A stretch of 64,000 nt of DNA from Symbiodinium sp. CCMP2592 (Eukaryota; Sar; Dinophyceae; Suessiales; Symbiodiniaceae), in NCBI GenBank assembly GCA_905221615.1, contig CAJNDT010002002.1, forward strand, positions 186,001 to 250,000, given 5' to 3'. Every line of letters begins with the position of its first letter. Positions within the stretch are counted from its first letter, which is position 1. Below, one piece after another: positions 22,545 through 34,320 of this stretch. The notes under the pieces are model-generated. The model was not told the origin of the DNA, searched no databases, and saw only the letters and a program-made list of their open reading frames with translations. A program made the translations under genes and the position numbers.

Positions 22545-22617
22545 GCAGGCGAACGCAGGCGAACGCAGGCGGTAAGGCGTACGCAGCCATAGGCATAGAC
22601 ATAGGCGTAGGCGTGGC
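22545..22617 (+). promoter_or_regulatory. GCAGGC/GTAGGC tract upstream of P2
   Basis: GCAGGCGAAC repeats followed by ATAGGC/GTAGGC hexamers ending at the start codon. Positionally equivalent to the tracts before P1 and P3. Confidence 0.5.
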
Positions 22618-22618
22618 C

Positions 22619-24668
22619 ATGCCAGAAATTGATGTGCCTTTCTCGTTGCCGCCGACGGCTGGGAGCTCTGTCATCATCGCATGGGGCACGGAGCAGGCGT
22701 ACTCCGTCAAGGGTGCTTTGACCCAGTCAAAGTCTTTGTCATTCATTAGGCGCTATATTGAGTTTGTAATGAATAGCTGACATAAGAAACTCGTGCCTTT
22801 TCGAGATACCTTGGTGCCGAGGCATCGGAAAGGGCCAGGCGTCGGCGAAGGCGGGGAAGGCGGCGAAGGCGGCGAAGGCGGTGGCGGAGAAGGGGCGCTC
22901 GATCATGCCGGAATTTTTGTTGGAGAAGTATCCCTATCACTGCCACCACGTCATCGACGTCAGGAACATTTTCCGGGGGGACTACCCCCGCTGGGGCGAC
23001 GACACGCCGCTGGAGCTGGGGCGGGAGACTTCGCCGGCGCCGGCGCCAGGCGTGGGCGGAGACTTGGGACTGTTCAAGTTTGTTTTGTCCTTGGCCTTTT
23101 ATAAGCAGAAATAGGTTATTATTGACATTGAAGACGCCCATGCCCACCCAGGCATCAAGCACCCGGCCGACAACCAGGACTTTTTGCTGGCGATGATGGC
23201 GGAACCCGGCTTTGAGAAGACACTGGTGGCGGTGGTGGGGGCGGTTTACTCCCATTTTGAGGCGCAGGGGATTAGCGAAGGCTGCACGGAATTGTGCTTG
23301 CAGCTGGTAAGCAGCTTGACTCAATCAATCAGTGCGCTCGTCATTTTTCGGTGGAAATTTGAAGCCTAATAAGTAGCATCCCTATCTCAGGTGCAAAGGG
23401 CCTCTACAGAGCGGCGGCGGTGGCGGTGGTGACGGCGCTGGTGTTCAACTTGCCGTTCGAGTTGCCGAGCCATGACGGACTTTATCCGAGGACGGTGTCG
23501 ACGGTGATGTTGCGTGGCATGACATTGCCGCGCGAGGTCGAACTCGACGACACGGGGAGGGCGGAAATCTCGGCGATGGTGGAACGCGTGGGCGCAGTTT
23601 TGGGCTACGTGAAAAAGGCGCCGCCGCCGCCAGAGCCGCGGCCGAAGTTGACGGTGGAGGAGCAGGCTCGGGATGGTGTTAAACAATTCAACTTTCTATA
23701 GAGGTGTGGTTTGTGAGAATGGTGACAGGTGCAGGCGAGGGTGGTGGAAGCTGCGCCGGCGCTTGCGATACAGCTCGCTTGCCTGGAGGTGGACGGCCGC
23801 ACGTGGGCGGCTCCCAGGCTTTTATATTAATCCTGCACCATGACCTTTAAATAAGCCGGTCCCGTAGCCCCGCCAACCGCAAACCTAGCTAGAACTTATA
23901 ACCCGTAAAATTGATTTGAACGTTTTCTGTCTTATTAGACCTTAGCCCTGCAACACAAATACATTGGGTCCCTGTACCAAGGTGGCGTCGGCGCTGGTGT
24001 CCATGGAGGGCGGTGCGTCGATGGCGCAGGAGATAGTCGGGTGGCTCGATAGCAGCTTGGCTGCTATTACATTTTCTTTTATTATTTGCTTAACCCCAAC
24101 ACCCTTAATAATGGGGTTTAGGGTTTAGGGTTTATAAGCTAAGACTAAAACGATATTAAGTCTCGTAAAATATACAATTAACTCAAACTAAACCATTGGA
24201 CCTCAGCTCAGAAACGCGCGACCATGCGACTGGCGAGTACCCAGCTTGGGACAATCCGTCGGCGATGGTGTCGACGGGGATCAATGAGCGCATTGACTTG
24301 CTCAAGAAGCGAAGCTTCTTGGAGAAAGATTAATTAATTGTACTAACATAACTAAATTCCGTTGCATTGTAGTTTCAAAGTCATCTTTGGTTTAATCGCT
24401 GGGTCTTTATATTCAGTGCACACGCACACAATCCCACTCAGGCCGGCGGTCGATGCAAGCTGCAAGCGCTGCAAGCAGCAGTCACCAATTCGGGCGCGGG
24501 CGCGGGCGTGATTATTATTGTGATTTTTCTGATGACGAAGATTATGAGTTTGGGTATGGTGGGCGCGCAGGCGGCAGAGGCCCCCTGAAAGACCTCTGGG
24601 GCAGGCCAATTAATTGGAAAGGCAACCCAGTGCGAAAAAAAATCAACATGTTCCATTGTGCTTGTTGA
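22619..24668 (+). CDS. P2: second copy of the tandem family, with an RGRGRD/acidic tail
   Basis: Same exon order as P1. Exon 1 from 22619 (MPEIDVPFSLPPT, VIIAWGTEQAYSVKGAL), exon 2 about 22870–23078 (AEKGRSIMPEFL, HHVIDVRNIFRG), exon 3 about 23149–23300 (DNQDFLLAMMAEPGF), exon 4 about 23392–23670 (ALVFNLPFELPSHDG), exon 5 23729–23817, exon 6 23982–24065, exon 7 about 24225–24330 (INERIDLLKKRSFLEKD) and exon 8 about 24443–24668 (FGRGRGRDYYCDFSDDEDYE). Exon 5 is followed by a GC–AG intron (23818–23981). Exon 2 appears two bases out of phase relative to P3 near 23068, so P2 may carry a frameshift or use a different junction. The 3' tail is Arg/Gly-rich then acidic, unrelated in sequence to the P1 tail. 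Core function unknown. Confidence 0.55.
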
Positions 24669-24683
24669 CACCTTGGCAATAGA

Positions 24684-24752
24684 ATAAGGGTTTAGGGTTT
24701 AGGATTTTGGTTTAGGGTTTAGGGTTTTAGGGTTCAGGGTTTGGGGTTTAGG
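24684..24752 (-). repeat. Telomere-like TTTAGGG array after P2
   Basis: About eight TTTAGGG-like units just downstream of the P2 stop. Confidence 0.85.
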
Positions 24753-24795
24753 GACGTTGTTTTCTTTCCACTGTTGCAAAAGGGACGTTGTTAGT

Positions 24796-24797
<2 letters not shown>

Positions 24798-24830
<33 letters not shown>

Positions 24831-24833
24831 TTT
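24798..24833. repeat. (AT)n(AG)n microsatellite
   Basis: TA repeats passing directly into GA repeats. Confidence 0.95.
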
Positions 24834-25061
24834 TGTATAGATGCACTGTAATTATGACAGCTAGGTAAGTAAATATACAGATATTGATAGACGGAAAGAC
24901 CGATAGGTTGTGTTCTCCCAAGTAGGCGAGTGCTTTAGCATATACATTCTCTAAATTGGTTTCTGGTGCAAAACATCCGAGGCAAAGGAAAATGATGGGC
25001 GCAGGCGAGAGGCGTTGGTGTGCTGATGATGGCGTAGGCGAAGCACCATACAGCTTTTGAA

Positions 25062-26504
25062 GAAGCGAGTGCCAAAAGATCTGACAGCACCGGGTTTGAT
25101 TTCAGGTTTTTGCAACGCATTGCAAAGATTCGTGTTTGGTGTCTAGGATTTGGGGGGGTTCCGGGGTTCCGCTGGCCGCAGTGTCAGGATGTAATTTAAT
25201 TAAGGGACGGAGGGCCTTGCAGTTGTCCATCCAGTGCCTTCATACATCCTGGCCTGAGAAACCCGCCAAACAACAGTAACTAAAGCCCGCACGCCCCCCA
25301 AACTCGAACACCCAAGCCTTTTATTTCTCAAGCCTGACTCCCAAATCCAACCCCCGAAGATGCCCTACACCCCGAAGCTTCATACGAACCCATTCCCCCA
25401 ACAAGCCGGGCCCCCTCAAACTTGCAAAGTAGCAAGTCCACCTGCGCCCAGACCCGCCAGCCCCCAAACACCCGGACACCAAGGCCAAACCCAACACCTT
25501 CAACTCCGATCTTTGCCCTATGCAGGTGCTTTGCTTTGGCGCTGGCGATGCAGGTGGATGCGGTTTTCATAGTGTGGGTATTTGGCGGGTTCGGAAACTT
25601 GAGGCGGTTAGCTCAAAGGCGTCGGGTTCAGTTGAAGTGGTTACCACAGGGTGCGAGGCTTTAGGGTGTGGGGTTCTGGGTTGCAGGGTTTCCCAGATAT
25701 TCTTAATTAATTAGTTCAATAATTAATTAGTTCAATCACTCATTCATCGTTTTTAATTAACTTATCAGTCTTACTCGTACGAAATACTAATTACCTCCGG
25801 GTTCAAGCCTTGCTTTGCAGTGTCTGAAGGTAAGATAAGTGTGCCGGTTGTCATAGTGTTGGATTTTAGGAAGAGGGGTTGTGATTGTGGAGTTATATTG
25901 AGGATCCAGGGGCTTTGTCCCAATCTAGCGTGACTGCCATAGCCCCAAGAATGGTTACAGTCAAACACTTCAAATTGTTATGATATCGATGATTCATAAA
26001 GTCATACTTGTTCATAAGAAGCAATAGATTGGTGAGTATTAGTATGCACAAAACAACCTACAGTACATGTAGTATTCATCCTGTGTGAATAGCTAATATT
26101 CCAAATTGGAATAGAGTCATTGCTGTCAGCCGGTGTTTGTAAGCTTCCACTTGGCCAGTCTATCTAAACGCACCCCAATTTTAACCCTAATTTAAAACCC
26201 TAGCTACACAGTAGTACTGACAGTCATTGAAAGCCCAGTTTCGTATACTCGTCTGCGTTTAGGTCGGGGCTTGGGGTAAGCCCTGAAGCCCTAAACCCCG
26301 GTAACCCTGCACTTTCAAACCTGACTTGACCCCGTGCCCTTTTGAGCATAATTTATCTGTCGCTGCGAAACAGGTTTTGTGAAGATTGCAGCTCAGCAGC
26401 CCGACATGAAACGCAAGGCCACCCGATCGGGAGTTAGGAAACAACGTTTTCTATAGGTAGGCCAGAGACTTCCAGCTCAGTATTTTCCAGACAGGAGTGA
26501 GTGC
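25062..26504. other. Spacer downstream of P2
   Basis: It contains the exon-like island at 25510–25600 (LALAMQVDAVF after CCCTATGCAG), AT-rich DNA and unremarkable sequence. No gene is supported. Confidence 0.5.
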
Positions 26505-26600
26505 ATGGAGCTCATTGCACGTTTGTTTTCTCGTTGCCGTGCAGCCTTTTTAGCCCTCATAATTTCTGACTTTTCGACAACTTGTGTTTCGTCCCCGGCG

Positions 26601-26647
26601 ATGGCGTCGGTGAGTCCAATGGAGTCAGCGACGGCGGCGACGACGGC

Positions 26648-26678
<31 letters not shown>

Positions 26679-28360
26679 GCGACGGCGGCGACGACGGCGG
26701 CGGCGATGGCGTCCCGGGTTCTGGGCTACGTAGCCATGCCGGAGTACGCGTGGAGCCAGCTCGCCCGGAACTTGGACGAGAAAGAGGCCCAGCATTCTGT
26801 TGTCATGTTAGATTATTAAATTAGGTATGCAAGCCGAAGTCAAATCCCGCTGCACCCTATTTGGCGATTCGACACGCAGGTCCTTCTCTCGGCGGTGGTG
26901 ACGGCGCCGTCGGTGGAGCTGGCGATCCTGGCGACTTTGAAGACAGAGTCCAGGAAGCGACTCGACGATGACTGTTTTCGCGGCTTCGGGTGTCCTGATT
27001 GTTGTAGCTGTAGTAGCCACTTCCTTAACGCAGTCTCTCGCCATCGTCCCTTCTCCATAAAAATGACTGCCTCAGGCTGGGCTTCTCCTGGCGCGACGCG
27101 TCGGCGCCGGCGAAGAAGAATCGAGTAAGCAACATGGTCGCAGGCGAGGTCGTAGGCGCGCTGCTGAAGGAAACGGCGGAGTACCGTGTCTTCGAGGTTC
27201 TTGCTGACGGAGATGCCTTGTTCAAGGGCATATGCCGAAAGCTGGTGATGGCGGACAAGCAGGCGAAGGCGCAGCCGGCGTACCGCATCGATACGTTTAG
27301 GCCGCTGGCGCCGGTGGCGTGGGCGGCCCTGGGGTCGTACTACGGCGATCACAGCCCAAACGATGTTGGGGTGAAGACACGAAAGCACCGCCTCACAGTT
27401 TCGGTGGCGACGGCAACACCGGCGACGGCGCCAGGGGAAGGGCAGGCGAAGCAGGCGACGGCGCCGGCGGGAACCCCGGGCATGAAGTGGACCTTCTACG
27501 TCCCTATCTCGGATGCCTTGTTCACGAAGCTGGAGTCCAGGCAGGACACTTTGCCGCGGATGAAGCTCTTCTTCGACGAGGCGAACCACGGCTTTCTCAA
27601 GAACCTCCAGACGAAGCCAAATGCTTGGATTCAGCACTTGATTTTCTCCTTATGTTGTTGTATAATCAATTCTCAAACAAACAAAGCTACGACTATAGTA
27701 CTAGCTGGAACCTTTACACTCTCAAGTAAACTCCAACTATAAGGTTCCACGTGCCCAAGGCGCGGGGGCCGGCGTCGAAGGTGGTGGCGGCGGCGCAGGA
27801 GCCGGGGGACTCGCCGCAGAGTTTCATGTTCAGCGAGCTCCTGCCGGCGGCGCTGGTTGCTTTGGCTTCCGGCGGCCAGCTGAAGACATGGGGCATGTCC
27901 TGCACGATCGTGCAGCTCATTGTCCCTGTGGAAGTCGGCAGTAAGATCCTGAACCCGGTGGAGGCGCTGAGTTGGTTGTCGGTGTGGGGGTTGGCGTCGT
28001 CGATCTCGGAGAATGACATGGAGCAGGCGACCATGGCCATCTTGCAGGCGAAGGTGGAGACCACACCGGGCCCGTATGAGGATCTGCGCGAGTTCGCCGT
28101 CGGTCGCCGTCGTGCTCTTCAGCGCACTGCAATGGCCATGTGCTCCGTCTAACTTGTTTCTCATACCAAGGTTGCATGTTTTTTGTTGCAATGTGCGGAT
28201 AAGGTACGACCGCAAGATCGCTGTGCTGCAGTCGAAGCGGGCGCGGGTGGCCGGCATGAGTGCGGACCTAAGCACTATGGAGGAGGACCTCCGCGAAGTC
28301 GTCGATGGGGATGGCGCCGGCGCTTCCGACGGCGACATGGACCTGAGCTCCAATGAGTGA
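26601..28360 (+). CDS. Unrecognised multi-exon gene with an Ala/Thr-rich N-terminus
   Basis: About five exons on the + strand. Exon 1 from ATG 26601 to about 26797: a (GGCGAC)n tract encodes ATAATTAT-type low complexity, then RVLGYVAMPEYAWSQLARNL. Exon 2 about 26881–26985: LLSAVVTAPSVELAILATLK. Exon 3 about 27075–27640: RDASAPAKKNRVSNMVAGEV and KWTFYVPISDALFTKLESRQ. Exon 4 about 27746–28150: SFMFSELLPAALVALASGG. Exon 5 about 28204–28360: YDRKIAVLQSKRARVAGMSA with an acidic end, DGDMDLSSNE. An upstream in-frame ATG at 26505 is possible. I recognise no family. The exon pattern, GGCGNNGGCG density and AT-rich introns match its neighbours. Intron boundaries are approximate. Confidence 0.5.
26632..26708 (+). 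repeat. Coding (GGCGAC)/(GGCGGC) tract
   Basis: Imperfect GGCGAC/GACGGC repeats in exon 1 of the preceding gene. Open in at least two frames (Ala/Thr and Gly/Asp). Confidence 0.8.
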
Positions 28361-29763
28361 GGCGCAGGCGCAGGCGCAGGTTGTGAGAAGGCTTATCTTG
28401 GCGCGGAGGTCTATCTCTCAGTTCTCCATCATCCATGCAGTTTTGTTTTTTTGTGGAGGCAGAGGCGCAGGCGTCCAGTCGTAGGCGTTGGAGGCATGTG
28501 CCGCTTTGCCCACACCGCAAGCTGTGCTGTCGCCGGAAGCAAAAGGGCCGTCTAGCGTGTTGTTGCCAGATGGCAAGATAGACGGTTCTGAGCTGCAGTC
28601 TCGCTCGTGATCTTGTTCGGTTGCAAACAGGAGGGCCCTCATTGGAAGCTGGAAGAGTTCCCAGCTCAGCAGCAGGCTCAGTGTTTTACATTGGTTGCAA
28701 TTTGTACATATCAATAATACAATTTAGCATAATGTGTACATGTTTTTTCACATACGTGTTTTCTTAGTATGCTTAAATATTTTTTTAGTATATCCTATTG
28801 GCTATACTGGTTGAAGTGTGTGCTTTGCTTGTGGCTGAAATATTTCCATAGCTGTAATATATTTACTTCATCATTGGAAATGGATCAGGAAATATCATCG
28901 TTGAGTGTTTGCAAACGCGAGACTTCGCCAGGTGTGCTTGTCTTCTGTTCTGTTGTGTACTAACTAAGACTACACTCACCGACCCCCCGCCATACATCAC
29001 CGCAGTGCCACTGGCCTGCTGCCTTGGGGGTCACTGCACAAGCCACGCCACTTGCTGGCAGGACGCAGGCGGGGTACGAAGCCTGCGGTAACTGCGACGA
29101 CAGGGTCAATCGCAACAGGGACGTTGCATTGGCCGGTGGCATTGGGGCTGGCGCAGGCGATTTGGTCAGGGGGCCTGTGGAACCAGACCTGAGACAGTCC
29201 CGCAGCTGGCAGATGCACACCCCTGGGGCATGGCGGTTCCACCCTGGCCGAGTGGAGGTGAGACTATGACACTGGTGTTTGCAAAGACCGCGGGGAAGGC
29301 CACCCAACATCCAGCCACAACCCGACCCGTCCCGGTTATGTCGACTGCTATTACGACGACTAGTCAGTACTATAGTGCTAGCCAGTACCAGTGCTACGAG
29401 ACTACTCCTGATCCTGCGACGATGTATAGCAATAAATTCATTAATAATAGTCACCTTGCTTTCAGAGAGATTGAGTTTTCCTTACACAGTGGGCTGTGAT
29501 GCAGTCATGTTTTGTTCTAACTTGCCTAGGATCCTTGGGAACGTGTGGCGAAGGCGTATATCGTGTAGACTTGGAAACTAGTCTATAATAATGGCAAGCC
29601 ATGCGCTTTATAACTTTTGCCGAGGCCAGACGACGGTGCTGGCGGTGGCGTCTGGGCCCACAGCTTGTTTTCGTAGCTGTTCTGCCTGTCTAGCAAGGAA
29701 CCGCAGCAGTGCCGTGATTCTGGGAGCCGCACCTGTCTGACACGCAGAGACACTGGACTGGCC
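28361..29763. other. Spacer without a recognised gene
   Basis: Partly AT-rich (28680–28880), partly GC-rich (28980–29330) with a few GGCGCAGGCG words. Short frames exist on both strands but none shows a motif or neighbour support. Confidence 0.45.
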
Positions 29764-31311
29764 ATGTTTCTTTCAATCAAGCTTGGTGTGCTGCATCTAG
29801 ACTTAGATCCCCCTCGCCGCCCGGACATGGCTGTTTTCTCCAAGCCTGCAGCGTCCAAGGCGATGGTTTCCTCTAAAAAGCAAGGCGAGAAGAAGGTGGC
29901 AAAGGCGATGGCGCAGGCGCCTGCGAAGAAGAGGCCGGCTGCTGTGGTTCAGGCGAAAGAAGGCGCCGGCGACTCCTCCAACGTGAAGAAGAGGCCTGCA
30001 GCTGCGGAGGCGGTCGACGTGGGTGCTGGTGACGAAGAAGGAGAAGAAGAAGAAGAAGCAGTGGATGAGGAGGAAGTGGAAGAAGTGGAAGGCGAAGGCG
30101 ACGGCCCTGCGGAGAACAAACTCTCCAAGAAGGAGCGCCTTCGCAAAAGGCGGACCTACGTGCGGGGACACGGCAAGGTGCCTACCGGCGTGCTGCCGCA
30201 GGCGCGAACTGCTTACGCGTTGTTTTTGAAGGAGCAGTACCCAGTGTACTCCAACAAGAACAAGCACCTCAAAGGCAGCGCGAAGCAGCAACAGAGCCTT
30301 TCGGCGGTGGGGCAGGCGTGGAATCTTCTCTCCCCGGAGAAGAAGCAGAAGTACATCGACCAGTCGAAGGCGGAGGTGAAGGCGAGGCAAGACGCTAAGG
30401 ACGCTCTCTTCGAGGAGGGCTCCTTAGCGCACCTGAAGGAACCTCTTGGCGTTCAGGCAGGCGACGGCGACTTGGCGGAGGCGTGCGTGGTGTTGGCGGA
30501 GTCGGGCCTGGTGGCCAACATGCAGGATGTGCTGTACAACGGCAGCTACGTCAAGGTCGTCTGGGCGACCCACCAGACTCTGGGCCACCGTCTGCAGGCG
30601 CACCTCTTCAAGAGCAAGGAGGCGTGGGAGCAGGAGGCCGCCGTGCACCGGGCGCTGGGGAAGGCGTTGAACAACGAGGACGACCACGCGGTCGTAGAGG
30701 CCGTCCTGTTCTTGCCCAATGTGAATCAGCTCTCGCGCGCAGGCCACATGTTTTTCGCTTACGAGCAGTCCGGCGTTCCCTTGGTTGGCGATGCGGTCCC
30801 GTTGGAGGAGCCGGCGTGGGCAACCTGCCTGAAACAGACAGCAACGGCGCTGGCGTACCTGCACAACCTGGGCTTTCTCCACTGCGACTTGAAACCGGCG
30901 GCGGTGTTGTGGAGTTCCCTGGAGCGCAGGGCGTGTCTCTGTCACTTCGGCCTGGCGATCAAAATGGAGACTGTCAAAGCAGGCGACGGCGTCTTCATGA
31001 ATTGCTACACAGGGCCCTACAAGGCCCCGGAGTTGTGGACGGCGGCAGAAGATGGCCAGGGGCACTTGCCCACGGTTGCGACGGAGGCGTGGGCGTTTGG
31101 GGCGACTTTCCTCGAGATTAACGTCGGCAAGCAGTTCATCCGCAAGCAGTCGGACTTGCAGAAGTTTCTGGCCAAGAAGGAGAGCCCGGTCTTGCGCGAG
31201 GCGTCCGCTGCAGCGAAGGCGATGGTCACAGAGTTTCTCCAGGAGGATCCCAAGAAGAGGGTGCTCCTCGCTAAGTATACCAAGGCGATCCAAGAGGGTG
31301 CTCTTCGCTAA
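29764..31311 (+). CDS. HMG-box protein fused to a degenerate protein-kinase domain (pseudokinase)
   Basis: Single uninterrupted frame of 515 codons. An ATG at 29827 (MAVFSKPAASKAM) is an equally likely start. Order: Lys/Ala-rich basic N-terminus with two KKRPAA motifs, an acidic run (about 88–112), a basic patch KKERLRKRRTY, an HMG-box-like domain (about 143–215; RTAYALFLKEQYP, SLSAVGQAWNLLSPEKKQKY), then a kinase fold (about 245–505). Kinase landmarks: the expected VAIK lysine is replaced (AHLF near 282), HRD is HCD (HCDLKPAAVLW, about 373), the catalytic-loop Asn is Ala, DFG is HFG (CHFGLA, about 393), while APE is kept (YKAPEL, about 419) and DxWxxG is EAWAFG. Loss of the VAIK lysine, loop Asn and DFG Asp argues against catalysis. 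Probably a nuclear or chromatin protein. The C-terminus has been altered by a 37 bp tandem duplication. Confidence 0.8.
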   Translation: MFLSIKLGVLHLDLDPPRRPDMAVFSKPAASKAMVSSKKQGEKKVAKAMAQAPAKKRPAAVVQAKEGAGDSSNVKKRPAAAEAVDVGAGDEEGEEEEEAVDEEEVEEVEGEGDGPAENKLSKKERLRKRRTYVRGHGKVPTGVLPQARTAYALFLKEQYPVYSNKNKHLKGSAKQQQSLSAVGQAWNLLSPEKKQKYIDQSKAEVKARQDAKDALFEEGSLAHLKEPLGVQAGDGDLAEACVVLAESGLVANMQDVLYNGSYVKVVWATHQTLGHRLQAHLFKSKEAWEQEAAVHRALGKALNNEDDHAVVEAVLFLPNVNQLSRAGHMFFAYEQSGVPLVGDAVPLEEPAWATCLKQTATALAYLHNLGFLHCDLKPAAVLWSSLERRACLCHFGLAIKMETVKAGDGVFMNCYTGPYKAPELWTAAEDGQGHLPTVATEAWAFGATFLEINVGKQFIRKQSDLQKFLAKKESPVLREASAAAKAMVTEFLQEDPKKRVLLAKYTKAIQEGALR

Positions 31312-31334
31312 GTATACCAAGGCGATCCTAGAAC
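31261..31334 (+). repeat. 37-bp tandem duplication at the 3' end of the HMG/pseudokinase frame
   Basis: GTGCTCCTCGCTAAGTATAC (31261) recurs as GTGCTCTTCGCTAAGTATAC (31298). Because 37 is not a multiple of three, the second copy shifts frame and creates the TAA at 31309–31311. The second copy is itself open in the +1 frame to TAG at 31346–31348. Confidence 0.9.
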
Positions 31335-33499
31335 AGGCGCGGGCGTAGATGGGCCAGGAGGCACTGGCGGTGGTGTTGGTGGGCGTAGGCGTAGTAGGCA
31401 CGTGTTAGCAGACGCCATGCAGCGGATGAGGAAAAGCAAGTATACTTTTGTTTAATTAGCTGTCTGACACTGCAGCCTAGAACTTCTGCACCAATGGCTT
31501 CTTTTGCGACTCAGGTCTTGAATCGACCGTGCCGAGGAAGATTGAAGAGGCACGGGTGAGCTCAGAACCTAAATAAAGCATACCACTCTTATAAATTCAT
31601 AATATGTTATTATATGGTTGAAAATATTAAGACGATCCATTGCAGCAGCTGCAATACTGAATTGTATGGACAATTGCATGGTTCTTAGCAGTCTAGGCAC
31701 ATGTCGTCGTTCGCATGCACAACAAACCCCAAACCCTAGACCCTAAAGCTCAAAGGATACCATGAGACTGTTTGGATTTCAGGTTTTGGGGCTTTGGCTA
31801 AGAGGTGGTTTGGGGCTTTAGGGTTTATATGGTTTAGGGTTCTGCAATTCTGAAGGAGTGCACGAAACCCTCTATCCCTAAACCCTGAACCCTGAATCCA
31901 ATAATTTCACAAGCCAAAACTGGGCGAGTAAGGTTTGGGGCTTAAGCGTAGTATAATAAGTACCGCTTGTGATGTCTAGCTGTAGTCCTGCAGTATGTGT
32001 TTAATGTTTTTTTTTTAGGGGTAGGTACGCTTGTTATGGTAGCATGAAAACCCAGGGTTAAGAATTCGTATACTTGCATCACCTGCCATTACATCGTCTC
32101 CTTATAGGAACCATAAGCAGGGTAGGGGGTGTTTTCGGGCGTTTTTTCGATTCTTTTTATATATGCAAAGTTAGGTCTTTCATCCCTAGGTGATAGCATG
32201 TATTACATGTGATATATGAATCTGTGTGTTTGGTATGATGAATAATTTTGATATCAGCTATTATTATCAGACCAAAAAATTTCATACATATACACTCATA
32301 TATGGTGCATTCGTTTTGTGTAGGGGTGGGATGTATTTAGTTGTCGGTATGAAGCAGCGGGTATGAGTGCTCTACTAGTCTACGTTTTACCTTGATCTGT
32401 TTGTGCTCTTAGAGAGACCAGGGACGATAAGGGTTGACAAGGGCCTTGCTATATTATTGTAAACATGTATGTTTAAATACATATAAAAAATATTGTGCTC
32501 AGTGAATTTTTTGAGCTTGGGGTTGCAGTGTGTCAAAAGGTGTTTCCAGTAAGGTACCTATCACGTTGTCATTGAGGTAGGTAGGTTTAGGGTTTAAGTG
32601 TAAATAATAAGTACCACTTGGGATGTTTAGCTGTAGTCCTGCAGTATGTGTTTAAGTAACATTGGTAAATTGGTTAATATAGTTATTTCAAGATGCCACA
32701 TACTGATAACACGCGCTGCAGTATCCGTGCTATTGTGGTTGATATAATTATCATTCCTTATGTTTTTTTTAGGGGTAGGTACGCTTGTTATGGTAGCATG
32801 ACAAATGAAAACCCAGGGTTAAGGATTCGTATACTTGCATCACATACCATTACATCGTGTCCTTACAGGAACCATAGCAGGGTAAGGGGGGTGTTTTCGG
32901 GAGTTTGGTTTGTGTTTTTTTTATATCCACAAGTATTTATTTCATACTTAAGACAAATAGGTGTTAACATATATTATATTTGATATATTAATATGTGTGT
33001 TTGGTATGATAAATATTATTTTGGATATTAATAGCTAATATCATACCAGAAACAGTTTCATACATATACACTCATATATGGTGCATTTGTTTTGTGTAGG
33101 AGTGGGATGTATTCAGTTGTCGGTATGAAGCAGTGGCGGTGTTTACATTTGCACTATTCTTTACAGTTTCGTGCTGCTTTCATTGTTTATTTTTTTTTAA
33201 TCAGAAAACATGCATGTTTAAATCCTTTATGAAAAATATTGTTCTCAGTAAGTTTTCTTGAGCTTGGGGTCACTGTGTGGCAAAAGTTGTTTTCAGTAAG
33301 GTTTCTATCATGTTGTCCTTCAGGTAGCTAGCAAGCAAAAACATGAGCGACAAACTAAGAGTATGGGTATGGGCTTCAAATAAAACCAGTATGTAACAGC
33401 ATTTGGGGTTCTATTTTGCTCAGTACTAGCTCAAGGTTATCAGCCAGTTAGGGATCTATTTTGCTCGAGCAGATCTGCTGTCAGTTTTAGCCAGGCCAA

Positions 33500-33720
33500 A
33501 TTACCTCAGAGTATTTTGAAATACTCTGAGGTAATTTTGAGCTTTGAAACTGCAAAATTACCTTTTCAGACGGTTTATTATTACAATTATCCAAAAAGGT
33601 AATTCGCAGTTTTAGAAGCCCAAAATTACCTCAGAGTATTTCAAAATACTCTGAGGTAATTCTGAGTGGTTGAAGCCTCAAAATTACCTTTGAGTATTTT
33701 GAAATACTCTCCTAAGGGGC
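33500..33720. repeat. Cluster of short perfect palindromes
   Basis: ATTACCTCAGAGTATT and its complement meet in near-perfect 36 bp palindromes at 33510–33545 and 33625–33660. A partial third is near 33685–33712, and AATTACCTTTT/AAAAGGTAATT pairs lie between. Repeated in the second copy at about 38790–39005. Confidence 0.85.
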
Positions 33721-34320
33721 TGTGGTGCTGCTTTGCTTACACCAGCAGGGTTCTCGTGGAAATGTCCTTTGTCACTATGAATGTTTGTATACAGTAGAAA
33801 TGTGTTTACATACTCAATCAATAAGTGTATCATTATTTTTTTTGGTATGCAATAAATGTTTCTTGATATGATCATCATTCGGCCTAATAAAGCACTGTAA
33901 CTTTGTGTATGATACATACTGCTTATGTGGGAGCCTCATACCGTTTGATTCACTGCACTGTTGATGTTCATTTGGGTCAAGTATAGAGACCCAATCCCTG
34001 TTCTCCACCAGTGACAAACGGTATCACAAACGCTATGAATCTGTGAAGTTGTTGTTCTGGTATGTATATAATTTACCACAGTATACAATCTATAAAGGTA
34101 CATTGGGAATCATACCAAAACAACTTATTTATATATTAAAGTATTATGGTTGGTAATGCTGGGAGATATAGTAGGATTCGTATGTTCAGGGATATGCCAT
34201 AGCAGAAAAGATGTAGAACGGTTTAAAAGACAATATCACCATTAGTCACCATCCACTAGGAATAGTAGTCTAGTAGTTGTTGCCGTCCAAACAATACAGA
34301 AGAATATACACATATACATA

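Noticed and set aside
22746..23324. Minus-strand frame of 192 codons
   Set aside because: Arg/His/Leu-rich shadow of P2 exons 2 and 3, which are conserved on the + strand.
26840..27637. Minus-strand frame of 265 codons
   Set aside because: Shadow of the GC-rich + strand exons; biased Arg-rich composition and no motif.
28960..29454. Minus-strand frame of 164 codons in the spacer
   Set aside because: No motif, no paralog in the window, and overlapping frames on the other strand are equally open.
29764..31311. Active serine/threonine kinase
   Set aside because: The VAIK lysine, loop Asn and DFG Asp are all substituted.
30424..31401. Minus-strand frame of 325 codons
   Set aside because: Antisense to the pseudokinase domain, which has recognisable kinase motifs.
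33500..33720. CRISPR array
   Set aside because: Palindromic repeats are too few, of irregular spacing and in a eukaryotic context without cas genes.
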